From the NCBI GenBank assembly GCA_014338405.1, contig JTDE01000969.1, forward strand, positions 34,418-98,417: 64,000 nucleotides of DNA, written 5' to 3'. The DNA is from Paragonimus skrjabini miyazakii. Lineage: Eukaryota; Platyhelminthes; Trematoda; Plagiorchiida; Troglotrematidae. The translations under genes were made by a program, and so were the position numbers. How positions within the stretch are numbered: position 1 is the first letter of the stretch; each line of letters starts with the position of its first letter. The notes below the pieces were generated by a model that worked only from the letters and a program-made list of their open reading frames with translations, was not told the origin of the DNA and did not search any database. Positions 1 through 13,600 of the stretch are shown here, in pieces.

Positions 1-790
1 AAATTAGAAAGCTGCCTTAGCGGTTCTAACTCCGGAGATTCTAATAGCTGTTAGACCCAAATCTCAGACAATTTATGAAGCTGGTACTGTAGCATGCAGC
101 ACAAGGGTACGTGGGTTGAACAAATATTGTATCTCGGAGAAATCCCTGGAGTTGTTAGAAGCTAGACCGAACATTCCTCCTGGTAGCTCAAATAACAAGT
201 CTAGAAAAGATATCCGTAGGAAACTGAAACGTAGTCTAAAGGCTGATGGTGAGGCTTTGTTAATGGGTAAAGTCAAGAAAATGGAAACCGCTTTTGCTTC
301 AGCGAACATGGGAAGACTCTTCAAACTTATCCGTGTCACTTGACCGTCTGTCAGGAAAGCTATCAGCGAGACAAATGGCATGCTCATTTATGATAAGTTC
401 AGAATGTTAGAGTGGTGGTTGGAACACTTTGAGGGTTGATTTGTCTGGCCACCTGCTTCTACCGTGTTGCTGTCACAAAATTGTTATGTAGCGTCCTGAT
501 CGGTAGATTCAAGACTACCCACTGAGACTGAGGTCCTCAATTACATTTAGACTCCCAAACGTAATGAGGCTGCTGATCCAGATGATATCGTGCCGGCACT
601 TTTCAAAAAAGGTGAAGGCGTTAGCAGAGTCCGTGATTTAGTTGTTTCAACGTGTGTGGACAACGGAGACCATCGTTCCGTGCTGGGGTCACTCGATAAT
701 AGTTCCCACAGACAAAAAAGGTAGCAGGGGCTCTTGTGGAAACCGTAGGGGAATTAGTTTGGCCCCAGTCGCACGTATATATGACGTATA
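1..790 (+). mobile_element. RTE-like non-LTR retrotransposon fragment (endonuclease-RT linker and first RT motifs)
   Basis: The plus-strand frames 1-343, 344-640 and 642-790 follow the linker and first palm motifs of an RTE-type LINE polyprotein. A basic stretch (RKDIRRKLKRSLKADGEALL) is followed by ANMGRLFKLIR, then LEWWLEHFEG, then DPDDIVPALFKKGEG. In another frame come HSIIVPTDKKGSRG and NRRGISLAPVARI, the usual 'W..S.ivPi.KKG....c.N.RGISL' block. The fragment has in-frame stops (one just after LIRVT) and at least one frameshift. It ends before the catalytic YxDD box and is cut by the window edge on the left, so it is a dead copy. The RTE clade is inferred from the linker motifs. It lies downstream of P4HA on the opposite strand. 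Confidence 0.75.
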
Positions 791-1419
791 TACGCCATAT
801 GACGTCAGTTTCGTTGTGAGTAGTATACTACTCAAAGGTAGTATGTTATTCTTAAGCGATATTCAGGAATAAAAGGGCAAGCTCCGAACGCCAGGAAGAA
901 GACGGACAAGAAGGGACTATCGGAATGGTGTATACATGCGAATGCGAATGACAACGTATTGCCACTCGATATATGTGAATGCATGTCTGCCGTGCACATG
1001 AGTGTGCGCGTTTGTGGTTTAATTTTTGACATGATCTGTACGAGAGTTTGCCCAATAAACGGATTCTCATGCCAAGCATCTTTTGCGGTCACAACAGTTG
1101 TACCGTTCCTGATGATAATATTTGTCGTTATTACTAATTTTAGTATTAACTAATAAAGATTTCCCCGACCGGAAGGGGGTGGAACTTTGCCTGTCTTATT
1201 GATGAACATGTATTATTGGCCACTCTTCCCTGGATTTCTCACCAACCAGTTTAGTGGTTAAGCTGAAAAACAAACTTCATAATTCATTTAGCTATACACT
1301 GTTAACTGATTATAAGCGGTGGAGTGGTATCCAGTGGGATATGCTGAACAGGAAAGAAGTGAATAACAAAAAACACAGTAGTTTTTTAAACGAAAAATTG
1401 GAAGTGAAGAGCGTAGGAA
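791..1419. other. 3' flank of P4HA, no gene seen
   Basis: This stretch separates the LINE fragment from the P4HA stop codon. It should contain the P4HA 3' UTR, but I see no clean AATAAA on the minus strand. There is one ATTAAA (minus, near 1018-1023), which I do not trust as a poly(A) signal. Open frames here are short and unlike anything I know. Confidence 0.4.
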
Positions 1420-1677
1420 CTAAAATCCATCGTCCAGTTCAATGGGATCTTGTTCCAGTCCGCAGGGACGGTAGAATTCCTGACCTCGCTCGTGAAACCA
1501 CACGTTCATAACCCATTTGGAACCGACGAGTACGGGACAAGCCACATGACGAGTTCGCAAGTCTCCTTCGCCGCTAGGGTACAAGTTATACCAAAAGCCT
1601 GCAGCGCCACGAGTTGGGGATACGGCCGCGCCGACACGATTAAATACGGTCGACCCGCCGGCCTTCACATCGGACAT
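1420..1677 (-). CDS. P4HA: P4HA exon 9: distal His, 2-oxoglutarate Lys, C-terminus
   Basis: This exon encodes residues 505-589 and the TAG stop. MSDVKAGGSTVFNRVG continues exon 8. GFWYNLYPSGEGDLRTRHVA and CPVLVGSKWVMNVWFHERGQ follow. H548 is the third iron ligand, K558 binds the C5 carboxylate of 2-oxoglutarate, and C551 and C576 are the second conserved pair. The protein ends in an acidic tail (DPIELDDGF) with no KDEL-type signal, as expected for a subunit held in the ER by its PDI partner. The acceptor is TTTTAAACAG|ATG. Confidence 0.96.
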   Translation of the reverse strand: MSDVKAGGSTVFNRVGAAVSPTRGAAGFWYNLYPSGEGDLRTRHVACPVLVGSKWVMNVWFHERGQEFYRPCGLEQDPIELDDGF

Positions 1678-4600
1678 CTGTTTAAAATGTACAAAAAGCG
1701 ACTGTGTTATGCCATCCTGAAGAAAAATCAACTCTAAATGTTTGACTCTGTTTTGCAAGAAACTATATTTGCAAGTTTTCACTACACAAATACACTTACA
1801 TAGAATATTATTGTAGCAATACGATTACCGTTCTCAACCTCGAAGGCATCTTTTTCACGTTTCTGTTAAAGGTGAAAAATAAAGAAAGGATTTTGAGAGA
1901 ATCGCATCAGAAGACAAAATTGGTAGTGAAATATAATCAGTCCGTCTTATGAACGTTTGAATTATACCCAAGCTAATAATGGGAACGTAACCAAAATGTG
2001 CTTTGCGCTAAATAAGAAGATTCTCGACTGAAACGGATTGTATTGAAGCTAAGTTGTTGATATGTGAACCATGATTTGTTGGTCATTCAAACTTTTCAGA
2101 TTATCAATTAGGCTGCCCCGTACCCATAACAGTCAGGTAGGTTCTGCACATTATTGCCAATCTTAGAAGCATGACAAACATTAAGTCGGAAGTAGTTGCC
2201 CATAGGCAAAATGGTTGAAACCACAGATCGATGTGGACCTGTGGTGATACTCACAAATGGATCCAGATCAGTTTAAGATTAACAAATTACGGTGTTGAAC
2301 AAACTGAACCAGTTTATGAAAGCTTATCAATAAGGCTTCGCATCATAACACATTTCTGTAGCTGTACGGATTCAACATGTTCATAAACAAGAACAAAATA
2401 TCAGACTTATGGTTAGTAATCGAGAGGTATATTGCAATGGACGATGTAACGTATCTTCTTCGTTCGATGTCAACCACTGATAAGTGGGCGTGTACAACTC
2501 GTAGCTGTTTTAAAGTATGTTATATGACCATGGTTACAAAAGTTCCTGCTGTTCTATTGACGAAAATGTTTCCGTAAATATAAGAGAACTGATGGATAAA
2601 AATACTACTGCAAACTTGGGAATTTATCGCTTTATTGGTGGTGAAAGCAAGTCAATGGTTTAGGACGGCTGGATAAATTTTGTTGCAAGACAGGTCCGTT
2701 TCCCAATGTACCCAACCCTTTGACAGAGTCAGTCATCAAAATATCACCCCTGAAGAGGGGTGACAAAGCATCGACATTGTAGACAACAAATGTGCAAGAG
2801 ACTTCAAACATTTTGTTTGTGAGAAGTAGAATATGTCATTTTAGTTCCAGTGACTCCCCATTCAACAGTACCTTCAAACGCGACCAGAAACCCAAATATT
2901 TCAACAGCAAAAGTTGCTTAGGCATTGTGCAAACCTTTAAGGGATACGTACTTAGACAAAGTAACGAATAAATGTGATTTTCACCAGTTAGACGGTTTAC
3001 AGGCGGTATTGAGAAAGTGAGGCTGGCACTAGCAACTTATCGTACTTTCACATGCATACCAGTCGACTATTCACCCGACTAAAGTTAGGCACCCAGAACG
3101 AAGCTATATGCGTTGGTTGACGTTTTGTTGTTTTCCAGCACATGGTAATAATAGATTGCCTAAGCCTTGCTGACTACCGTCCTTACAGGACGGTAAAACA
3201 GAACGTCTTTCTGGTTAAGGACACCATTGTCAATGTGTACTAAAGTTGTGTGTTCATTCCGGTGGCACTGCCAAACATTTACAGCAGCTGATGCTATAGA
3301 TGGGAAAATAACCTATATTGACAGGACCGATTTCTTGTCAAGAACCATCCGAAAAGGGCCGTATCAACAGAAAGTCTGCTTTTATGGGTCAGAAATTCTG
3401 GTACTTAGTGAATAATATTTAGCACGTTGTTAAGAGTGTGATGTAAGAAGGAATTAGCGTAGACTTAAAATATGTGATTGTAGTCACTACCGGTCAGAAT
3501 GCACACAAACACCATAAGATAATTGTGTACATATGAAATACAACCTGAAAAACAGTGGCAGTGAGTAGTTCCATGTGTGACCAAATCGGAACGGTAGACT
3601 CCTTTGATTGTTAATAAGAACAGTAACGGGAGGACGAGAGACTTAGTAAATTATAAGACGACATTGGCCTTGCCGAAGATTGATGCGAGTTTAATCTGCA
3701 GCAATCATATCAAAATATACCGCAGCTGAGTTGGACTGCACAGATGCGGGAACCACTGCGACATTATACAGGAAAACTGAAAGAACAATAGTCCATTTTC
3801 TATCGCAGAAGGACAAAGCTATATTATAGTCATCCTCACAATGTCATTGGAGAAGGCCAGCCTTAGTCTACAAAAACATAGCTGTTTCATTAGCCTCCAG
3901 GTTTCTATTTCTAAAATAAAAGCTCTACTGGAACTTACTCTTCCGAAGTCAAAGTGAGGCGCGTAGTAACCACCGATCCCATAGTTACCGACCTGTAAAT
4001 CCTCTGAGGTTTCCATTGACAGCCCTGTTAGAGCGTGGATACGTTGGTTCATTCTGTGTGTCACCTCGTCTAAGTTATCGGGTAGCCATGCACTGTCAAA
4101 CAAATGAGTTTGCCCACCGGAATTAATAAACAGTGGAAATTTTATAATCGTGTTTACAGTGTTATCCAAATTGATTTAGGATAAATTAATGTGCAAAAGC
4201 TCGTGTCACCGTGAACCGGTAGGAAGAAAATCCAAGTAGACTAACAGACGGAATTAGAGTGAACAAAACTCTACGATGTCTGACCAAATTAACATTGGAA
4301 CAAAGATTTTTGTTGTCGTTTATTTCCGACAGAATACTTTAACGTTAAAATACAGCAAACATCTTGTCAACACCACCGAATATTTGTCAGTAATTGAAAC
4401 ATTTTCTAGATGCAACAGAACTCAGGAGTTACCTGTAATCGAAAATAAGAGTTTCAAAACTGCCATATAGTGATCCGAATTTTTGAATTTATTCACTGGT
4501 TTTTAGTCCAACCACATTAATGAACCTTCGAATGAATCCGTATGTATCAGTTAGTATGGGCAAAAGAAGTTTAGCGAGCATTCGTTTGCATACGTTTGAA

Positions 4601-7600
4601 CAGAATGTGACAAATTTTATTATTGGTTGTTGAACTCTGTTCATAACTGAGTTTGTCTGTTAGCTCACCCAAAAGGCAGCCGTCAACTTATACTTTTCTC
4701 GCGCGAAAATTCCCAGTGTAGTCAGGACAAATACTGCGTAGCGAACAAGCTCGTTTTCAGTGATTCATCATCAGGCTAAATACATCATATTTCTATCACG
4801 AATTCTACAGGGGAATCATCAAAGGGGGTAAACGGGGAACAGGTGGTTAATCAGGTCAGTCAGTTCAGTGTCACACTGCAATCAAGTACCCACTTGTGTG
4901 AATTGCACACATTATGAGGTATCGGAATAGTCAACCTTCCGGATTTTGACAATGGAGATTTCGCTACACGTTCAAAGATTTTACTCATGGAAATTCCAAT
5001 CTGAATGTCACCAATTTATAATTTTTTGACTAGTCATTACTACACACTAGAGAATAAGACAGTTGGGGAAAATCTGTGGTAAGTTGAAACAAAAAATAAC
5101 CAGAAACGCCTTGTGATTACTGTGTAACTCAATAACCGTTGTGTGTTTACGAACAATTGAAAAGAACGGGAATACGTGATAGGGCAGTATCGTCGGAAAG
5201 CCGAGATTAAAATGTTGTCTACAGTCTGCATCGTCAAGCAACTTTGCTAACCTGAAAATCCTGGCTAGCAGATCGAAGTCAAAGACATTAACATACGAAT
5301 GTTATCCATGGAAGTTATGACTCTTACCCAATCACAACGTTCAAGCTTGTTCATAGATGCTCGGTTAATAGCAGTCGAAACAGATGTAGTCTTCGTAAGT
5401 AAAGTTTAATTGTGTAACCTATCTACATTATGCATCTCACATCACGATCCATTCTTCGATCGAATGAAAGAAGTAATTAATGAAAATAGCCAGACCAGTC
5501 CCATTTTAAATTGCACTAATCTGTTTAAATAAATGAAATACGATTATCAAAAATTCCGTTATCTTATAATGATATCCGAGTATTCTCATGGCCGGCGGCC
5601 ATTGCAGGGTGTCGATGAATCGTGTATCGCACCGTCGGTACACAATCCGAAAGACTGAGAAGTTGATCGATTAGGAAACCAACTGAGTACATTTATTATC
5701 TCTATTCTCACTTTGTAACATGGTTAATATGCGAGATGAGTAAGCTGACCCGGTTCACGTATGTCAGCCTTAGAACGGAACCAAGAAATAACCCACTGGA
5801 CAAATGTTTGTGCAGGTTTATTTAAGGCACCGGCTCGGTGAGTATCGGTGCAATACTTGCGTTACAAAACTGCGGCTTTTTATGTAGCTTGGTGCAGCCA
5901 GATTATACTACTCGTCTGAAGAATGGGGGTTTAGTGAGTTATGAAAAAGTTTTATTTTTCAATTTGTCTGGAAAGCTCGACATTCTAAAAGTGTCAACAC
6001 TGGTCTACATTTAGCAACTTTTAACGAGGTGCATTCAGCGAAAGTTGTTCCGATGTCCGAATTTCAGAGTGCAGCCAGTAAAATCTATCACAAAACACAT
6101 TACTTACTGGATAAAGTTAAAGCTACGGGGATTCAACTATACATTTAAAGTGGAAATGTTATATGCTCGCATGAAGTTTTTCGCAGCGTTAAGGAAAACT
6201 GGCAGCATAGGTGAATTACGGTGAAGACACCTTCAGTTCACTTGATCTGAAGAACCTTCTGCACTGGAGGTGAAGTGTCAGCAAAAAACATAACTACCTT
6301 TTGCTTGGAGGTTGCTTTAAAACTACAAGATAGACGGAATAGCTTTAAGCTACTGAATGTTCTTAGACGATAACGCATGCTGAGAGAATGAGATAAGAAA
6401 CAATAACCAAAATTCATCCACCAAATGGATGGTTAACAAAAAAGGAAGTGTATTCCAAACAGTCTAATTCGACTAGCACGTAATCAATAACTTAACATAT
6501 TGTAATGAAAACTAACAGAGGGACTCCAGACTGCACGAATTGTGATACACTGTCTATCAAATATGTGCCACTATCAGATAGAATACCTCAACTGAAGTTC
6601 AGCAAAGATGTGAAGGCAACACAGAGAAATAGAATGTATGGAACATGTCTGATGATACTGAGCTCAGTGATGAGTTATTATATAAAATACATAGACGAAC
6701 AACACAAGCAGGTTAATCGATCAATCAGTGCATAATGGATTCAAAAAATAACGTCATCCACTGTGAGGCAAGTGTTGGTTGATTTAAAGAAACCTTACTA
6801 AAGGAATTAGTAGCGAGGTTAGTCAATTAAATATCGATTAACTTACTGTTTCGGGAAGCATACATATCCATAATTTTCAGGGTTGCATACATAAAGCCGA
6901 CATTTCTTAGTTAAGTGTAATTATTTTATGACCAAAGGATAAATGAAAATAATGATTGTACTTTCACCTAGATAAATATTGTTCATTGCGAATAGTAAAT
7001 TTCCAAGTGTCACCAGAAACCAAAATTTGATTGCAATCATAAAAATGAAATCAAGTTCATGAAAAATCGATTACTATGAGTAGAGACACTGTAGTGCTTG
7101 CTCTAAGATTTTACATTCTGGACAAATTCTTACCTTTTGCTTGTTCGGTAGTAAGCGTTTTCCAGCTTTCCCGTCACCGGATTTTTGACTGTGGCTCTCC
7201 GTAGCTGTGAATGAAAGATGACAGCAAGTGTGGAAATTTTCTGACTTTCTTGTATTTAGAGTTTGTGATTACAGTCGTGACCAGCTTGATAAATACGATG
7301 CTTCAGTTGGTATCTGCTTGCAACAATTAACGAGTAAATTTGCTGTCGTTAAAATAAGTATAAGTATAACGATTAACTATGTACTGAACCTGCGGGCTAC
7401 CAATAAAAAGCCAAAGATCTATGCATTGCATGGGTTTACGGACATCATCCGATGTTAATCAGCTTTCGAATGTAACATCCTACTTGGTACTCTTAGACCG
7501 CCTGCTTTATCAATTTATCATCAGAGAGCTAAGCACTCCATTTCTCAACGACAATCCAATCGAGTTGACAAACAATCAATTGTTCCCGCTGAAGGAATTG

Positions 7601-10600
7601 TGAGGTAGCCGAATGTGTAATTATGTGCCCTCAAATAGCGAAATGAATTAATTGCCTTCAGTATTCACATGCAAGGCTTGCGTGTGAATCGATCAGGCAA
7701 CTCTGACTTTTTGAAGTGATCGGGTCCACTTTGCAATGATGGTAGTCGCGCATGCCTTCCGCAATTCTGGTCAAGGTACAATGAGGTTTTAATCAATGCG
7801 TAGCACTTCCTATAAGCACTTTTGACTTGTTGGATACCTAATCACATCTGACAAAGGGACTGACGTTTAGATGGTCAGAGTAGATAATACTTTTCCGTTT
7901 ATATTTGGTGAACCATCTGATATGAAACATTTTGGAAATGATAGTGATAACTTTCTAAACTTTTATGATTATTTCTAAACAGTGGAAGAACAGTAGACTG
8001 CACGAATTGTTACCCGGCGGATTTCACTGTATCTCATCAGGTACAAACTGTTGAGATGAACAAGATAATACAAGTTCACACACACGCACATGTGCAATGA
8101 AATTGTTCACTCACCACGGTAGTTTTAGACTGACGACCACGCCTTTCCTACTGATATAAAAGTGGTTACTACTTGTCGCTAGCAACAACTTCAGCGCATA
8201 TGTGAATTTGAGGTCCTGAGTGCTGTCATTTTTTGATTTTTGTACCAGCGCCAACGTACTAAATATTCATCATAAATTCACGATACTGTTAAAAATAATT
8301 TGATGAAAGTGTATTGTCTTGAAATGGAAAGTTAAGATTGTTTTGTCAATCTTAATTCGAGTAAGAAAACCGCCTCATTTGTTCTTTTTAAGTTGTTTAT
8401 TTAGTCTATGATATGGGTGACTCACTTAGATTTTAGTACATCCGTTAGTGTACATGATAACCAACTAAAACTTCACAATTTCGAATAGATAACAAGTAAT
8501 ATTGATTATTTTTGTAATTCGCTTCAATTAATACTGACGGGAGGCTTTTGTGCAGGATTTTAACGCATCCAGCAACAGAGCTGGTCAACCGAAAACCTGT
8601 TACACTCAAACATGGAGTTAATAATTTATGTCCGTATCAACAGTGCTCATTCTGCATACCTTGCCTACTAGGTAGTAGCCCATGTTGCAGCCGTAAGCAA
8701 AGAGCACTGCGTTTAATCTCGAGCAGACTGGATGAGTGTTTGTTGTTAAGTCTTCAGTTTCTATTGTTGAGGCAGGCAAACGGTTTAGACGTTTCAGCAG
8801 TGAAGGCAACTAACCCTTATTCAGTTCACCTGCGGTTGTAACCTATACGATTCTATGGTAAGCTATTTTATGCTGGGCGTTGATCAACCGTGTGACAGAG
8901 GGTTAAGTTATCCAGTTGACGAAAACAGCAATGGCAAAACTGATCTTATTCAGTCAGAAATTAACATGCAAGTTCACAAAGAATATGCAGAATCGACAGT
9001 TTTTGTTAGAGTGGCATTTGTAAAGTATACTGTTTATAGTGCGGGCCTTACTACTGAAGTATCTTGGAAAAACATCCCTAACTAGTCATCGTGGACAGTA
9101 CCGCCAGCAACTTCGTCTGTTAATGAGTTGAATATGCTCGCATTGTAAGTATTCTTAACTCGTCTACTAATCTAATTATAAAAACTGCAACAGTCTGTAC
9201 AGCTGCGAAAAGACGGTCTTTATGCGTCAAATAGATGGTGAAGACGATTAAAACAATGCAAAGTATTTTTATAAAAAGTGGTGATCCGCAGGCATGCAAA
9301 TCAATTTTATAAGTACTACGAGATAAACATCAAGACATTGCACCACGTTAATCGTAATTCTTTATATGACCATTTACGGCCTTCATGTTCTGTATAAATA
9401 TTGTAATCCATAAAACGCTTAGAGGTAATTGGTGTAGCATATATAGCCATATAATGCTAAATAGTCAGGTTGGACCCCAAAAGCCAGACCAAACCCTATC
9501 CGTGGTGGTGTCGATTTCACCTAAGCGTTTTATCACCTACATTAATCACTTGCTCATGTTCACAGCGAATGCATTGTGTCATGGACATCACAAACCGTGG
9601 ACCGTTGGCCAAAAAATGCAGGCAAGTGCGATCCCAGAAAACAACATCCCTGGACAGTAAACATATATATGAATCAGACGCTAGCCAATCAATCAGTCGA
9701 TGGACCAGGATAATAGAAATTGGTACAGTTGACAGAGGGTTGGTGGAACAAGCGTACAGAGATTTACACGGTGATGTTGTGGACCTGTAGGTTAGTGTGC
9801 AAAGCAAGGTACATAATACCCGGGTCTGAAAGATCACCAAGGTGTTCAGACTAAACACTGTTTAGGTTAGCAAGGTCACCAAGTAAACTGAGAAGGGAAT
9901 CTCATGGACAAAACAACACATACAAGAATTGAAAAGATTAGGAAATTTATCATCCTGGTCGCAGAATCTGTAACGTCGCTGTTCAAAATTCTACTTGGAA
10001 TGCTCTGATTCTCCAAATTCCCGACACCAAAGTCGAAGCGGCAACTGAGGTGTTTCCTCGGGATGGTCGGTTACGATTCCAAAGTTACGCCGGGGTTCTC
10101 CCAGAAAGCATATCAGCGGTTCCAACTGCTGAGGAAGGATAGGAAATTTGCATGGACTGAGGCCTTGGAGGTGGCGTTCAGCGAACTCAAACAGGAAGCT
10201 GCCAACATTCGACGGTGCCTGACAATTCCAAAACCGAATGAGCCATTTACAATGTCACTTGACTCAAGTGACATCGGAATCGGAGCAGTTCCTTCACAAC
10301 CTTCGGAGACAATTGAGTATGCCAGCCGAATACTGACGGAAACAGAAAGAATGTATTCTACCACGGAGAAAGAGTGCCTAGCGATCGTCTGGGCGCTGGA
10401 GAAGTGGAGAATTCATCTGGTGGCGACCACTTTTCATGTTGAGACCGACCACAAATCCCTGATCTGGCTGAAGACGGCGAAGGATCCACGTGGCCGACTG
10501 GCATGCTGGGCACTCAGACTACAAGAGTTCAACTTTACCATCGGACATGTCAACGGCACGGACAATGAGGTACCTGATGCACTGTCGCGACCGATACAGG

Positions 10601-13600
10601 AAAGTGAGCTGCCGACTGAAGCTATACCCGTGAACACAGCATTGGTTGTCGATAAAGACATCTTGGCCAACCAGCAGCAAGACCCTCAAGTACGCGAAGA
10701 ATGTGAACATCTGCTGGCAAGTACCAACCCCAAGACGTTGAGTTCAGGACTGAACGAACTGGTGCAGATCTGGGATCAGTCACATCTGGAGAACGGTCAA
10801 CTAGTCGTTGATGTGGAGATGCAAAAGGAACTGCGACCTCGAAGACTGCCATTCATTCCAGTGAACCAGAGGGAACGTATGATTTGACTGGCACTCACAG
10901 ATGTTCACATGGGACGGGAACGTGTATGCGAACTATTGCGGCGCAGGGTATTCTGGCCCACAATGCGGAAAGATGTGATTGGTTTCATTCGAGCCTGTCC
11001 CAATTGCCAACAGAATCGAGAGACAATGGCGACAACACCGCCCATGCAATCAGTCGTAACAGAGGAGGCCGCGCACACCTGAGTTATAGACATTTTTGGT
11101 CCACTCCCAACAAGTTCGAATGGAAATCGCTGCATAGTCGTCATGATTGACCATTTCACACGATGGGTGGAATCCATTCCAACGGCAGATCAAACGAGCG
11201 AAACGCTGGCACACGCCTTCATGAACAACGTCCTGGCTCGCTTTGGAGTACCGTACAGAGGTATCACGGACCAGGGCCCGTGTTTTGAAGGGCGGCATTT
11301 CGAAAGATGCTGAGGAATTGGGGGGATTCAATACCTGTGAACATCGCCGTACCATCCACAAACGAACGGACTGACGAAGCGGTTTAATCGTACAATGAAG
11401 GAATGGCTGAATAATAGAGGCAATAACTGAGAAGAAGGACTACCGGTTGTTTTGTTTGGATACCGCACGACAAGGCATGCAACAACTGAGAGTTCGCCAT
11501 TTGAACTGTCATACGGGAGGGAGCCAAGGATTCTCTTGGATGTCTGCGTGTCCAGAGGAAGACAGGGGTAATTATTGCCGCAAGAACGACAACACCTGTA
11601 ACATCATGCTCTTGAACGGATAACAGACAGACAACGCCGGAATAAGCAAAGATATGACGTGAGACACAACACACATAAATGGCGCCCGTTCAGGATCGGA
11701 GACCAGGTGAAAGTAAGAGATTACAGCCGACCAGAAACGTCCGGCCACGGTGCAGGAAAATGTAGAAGGCGGTGGAATGGACCATTTACCATCACAACCT
11801 GCAGGGATACGAGCTTCCAAATCAACCAAGGTCCTCGTGGGCGATGGATCAATGGTGTACAATTGGCATCCTGGCACAATCGCGGCAGGTTCCTCAAAGG
11901 AGGGGCGAGTGTGGTGGACTGTCAGGCAAGAGCTGCGAGGTTTCCAACACTCGGTGGAATACCTCAACGGGAGGTGCGTTCAAAAACTCACAACAAGCTG
12001 TTGGTGGACAACGGTGGCAATCGGATGAGCCATCGCTCGACCGGATCGGACCAACGGGCGAGACATGGCAGGTAAAATAGAATGGATGACCAAATCGGAA
12101 GCGTGATTATTCCAACACTCGCAGGAATACCTCCACACGGTCGTGGAGCATGGTCAAAGCCTATGGTGGATAGACGGAAGACAACACGAGCGACCGGATG
12201 AGCCATTGCGCAACGAAATCGGATCAACGGACGAGGAATAGCAAGCGGAAAATCCCCGGATAGAAGGCGCCGATCACACACATAAACCGGGCAGAAGTGC
12301 ACACGATATGTGAGCGGAAACCTGGGGTTGTTGTGGACTGGAATTGCGATTCAAAATCGCGAGCGCGCGTGTGGTATAGTAACTAGCATGTTGGACAATA
12401 AAGATTGTGCTTTATTGGATGCCTTTTCGCTAGATTATATGCATTCTTTGCACACCTTGGAGAGTAAATCCAGAAATCTTACTGATGAGGATGTACATTA
12501 AGTTCACCAATGTTACCTTGGGAAGAAGTTATTTGAAGATAGTTTCCACACCACCGTTAAAAACAGACCTTTTGAGAAAAAGTATAGAGCAAAGGAAGTA
12601 AAGTTGTACTAGCACTGTGGAACAAGAATGTTGTGTGCAGTATTTCCTCGCAAAATACGTTCAAAGCCTGGAACAGCAAATATTTTGAATGTGTATATCA
12701 CGGCACACGTAACGGTAATAATCATAACGGGATTATATGAAGATGCGTAGAGTGACAACGGCCAACTCTTTCTCCTGAAGTCTATCCACGGGAGCTTCTT
12801 TTGTGTGAGTGGAAGTTTTAGCCAGCGGCAGTAGCAAGCCGTTATTTACACAACTCCTCCTAAGCGTACTAGAACGGCCCGAAACTCTTGTGGCGAAGTT
12901 AGATGTGGTAGGTGTGACTCAGTGTAAAATAACTCAGTGCAATAATACGTTATAACTAATCATGTAAGACAGCGCCTCCCCCAGATTTTGGGAGATTCTG
13001 GGACATACATACATGTGTATACAAACATGAATTTGGCCAAACCCAGTTCCATTTGTCTGAAAGCAAACGTGGTGGCTTGGCTTGATGTATAAGCGGATTC
13101 ACACCTACAACTAGAACAGTTTTGCTCGCTAAGTGCACTACTCATCATTTCTCTCTGAAAACTTGTCGAATATAATGCAAGTACTATTAATTCTTTAGCA
13201 ATCTAATAAATCGCTTGATTTAGCTTTTTGTGTAATAATTGCCATACAACGGCGTCTTTTCACAGATGACAGGCCTAGGTGGTGTAAAATCACGGTAAGC
13301 TCCAGGTTAGTGACAAATTATGTATTTAAGAAGTGAACACGCGTCCATGTCGTAGAGTGGACATGGAATGCTTTACTTACGACGCACACGGTTTTTTCTC
13401 ATACTGAAAGTAGGTGAGGCCAGCAAACGAACTGAACACTTTGCAAGTATCGTCATATGCCACTGACGGTAAGCAACCCGGTTGATTCAACTGTTTAGCA
13501 ATTCAGGTTGACCATCAGTATAAAGTAGTCCAAGACTGCTAGCTATCCAGTCTTGACATACATTCTGTTCATGATGTCTGAAGGCTGTAAACAACCCACT

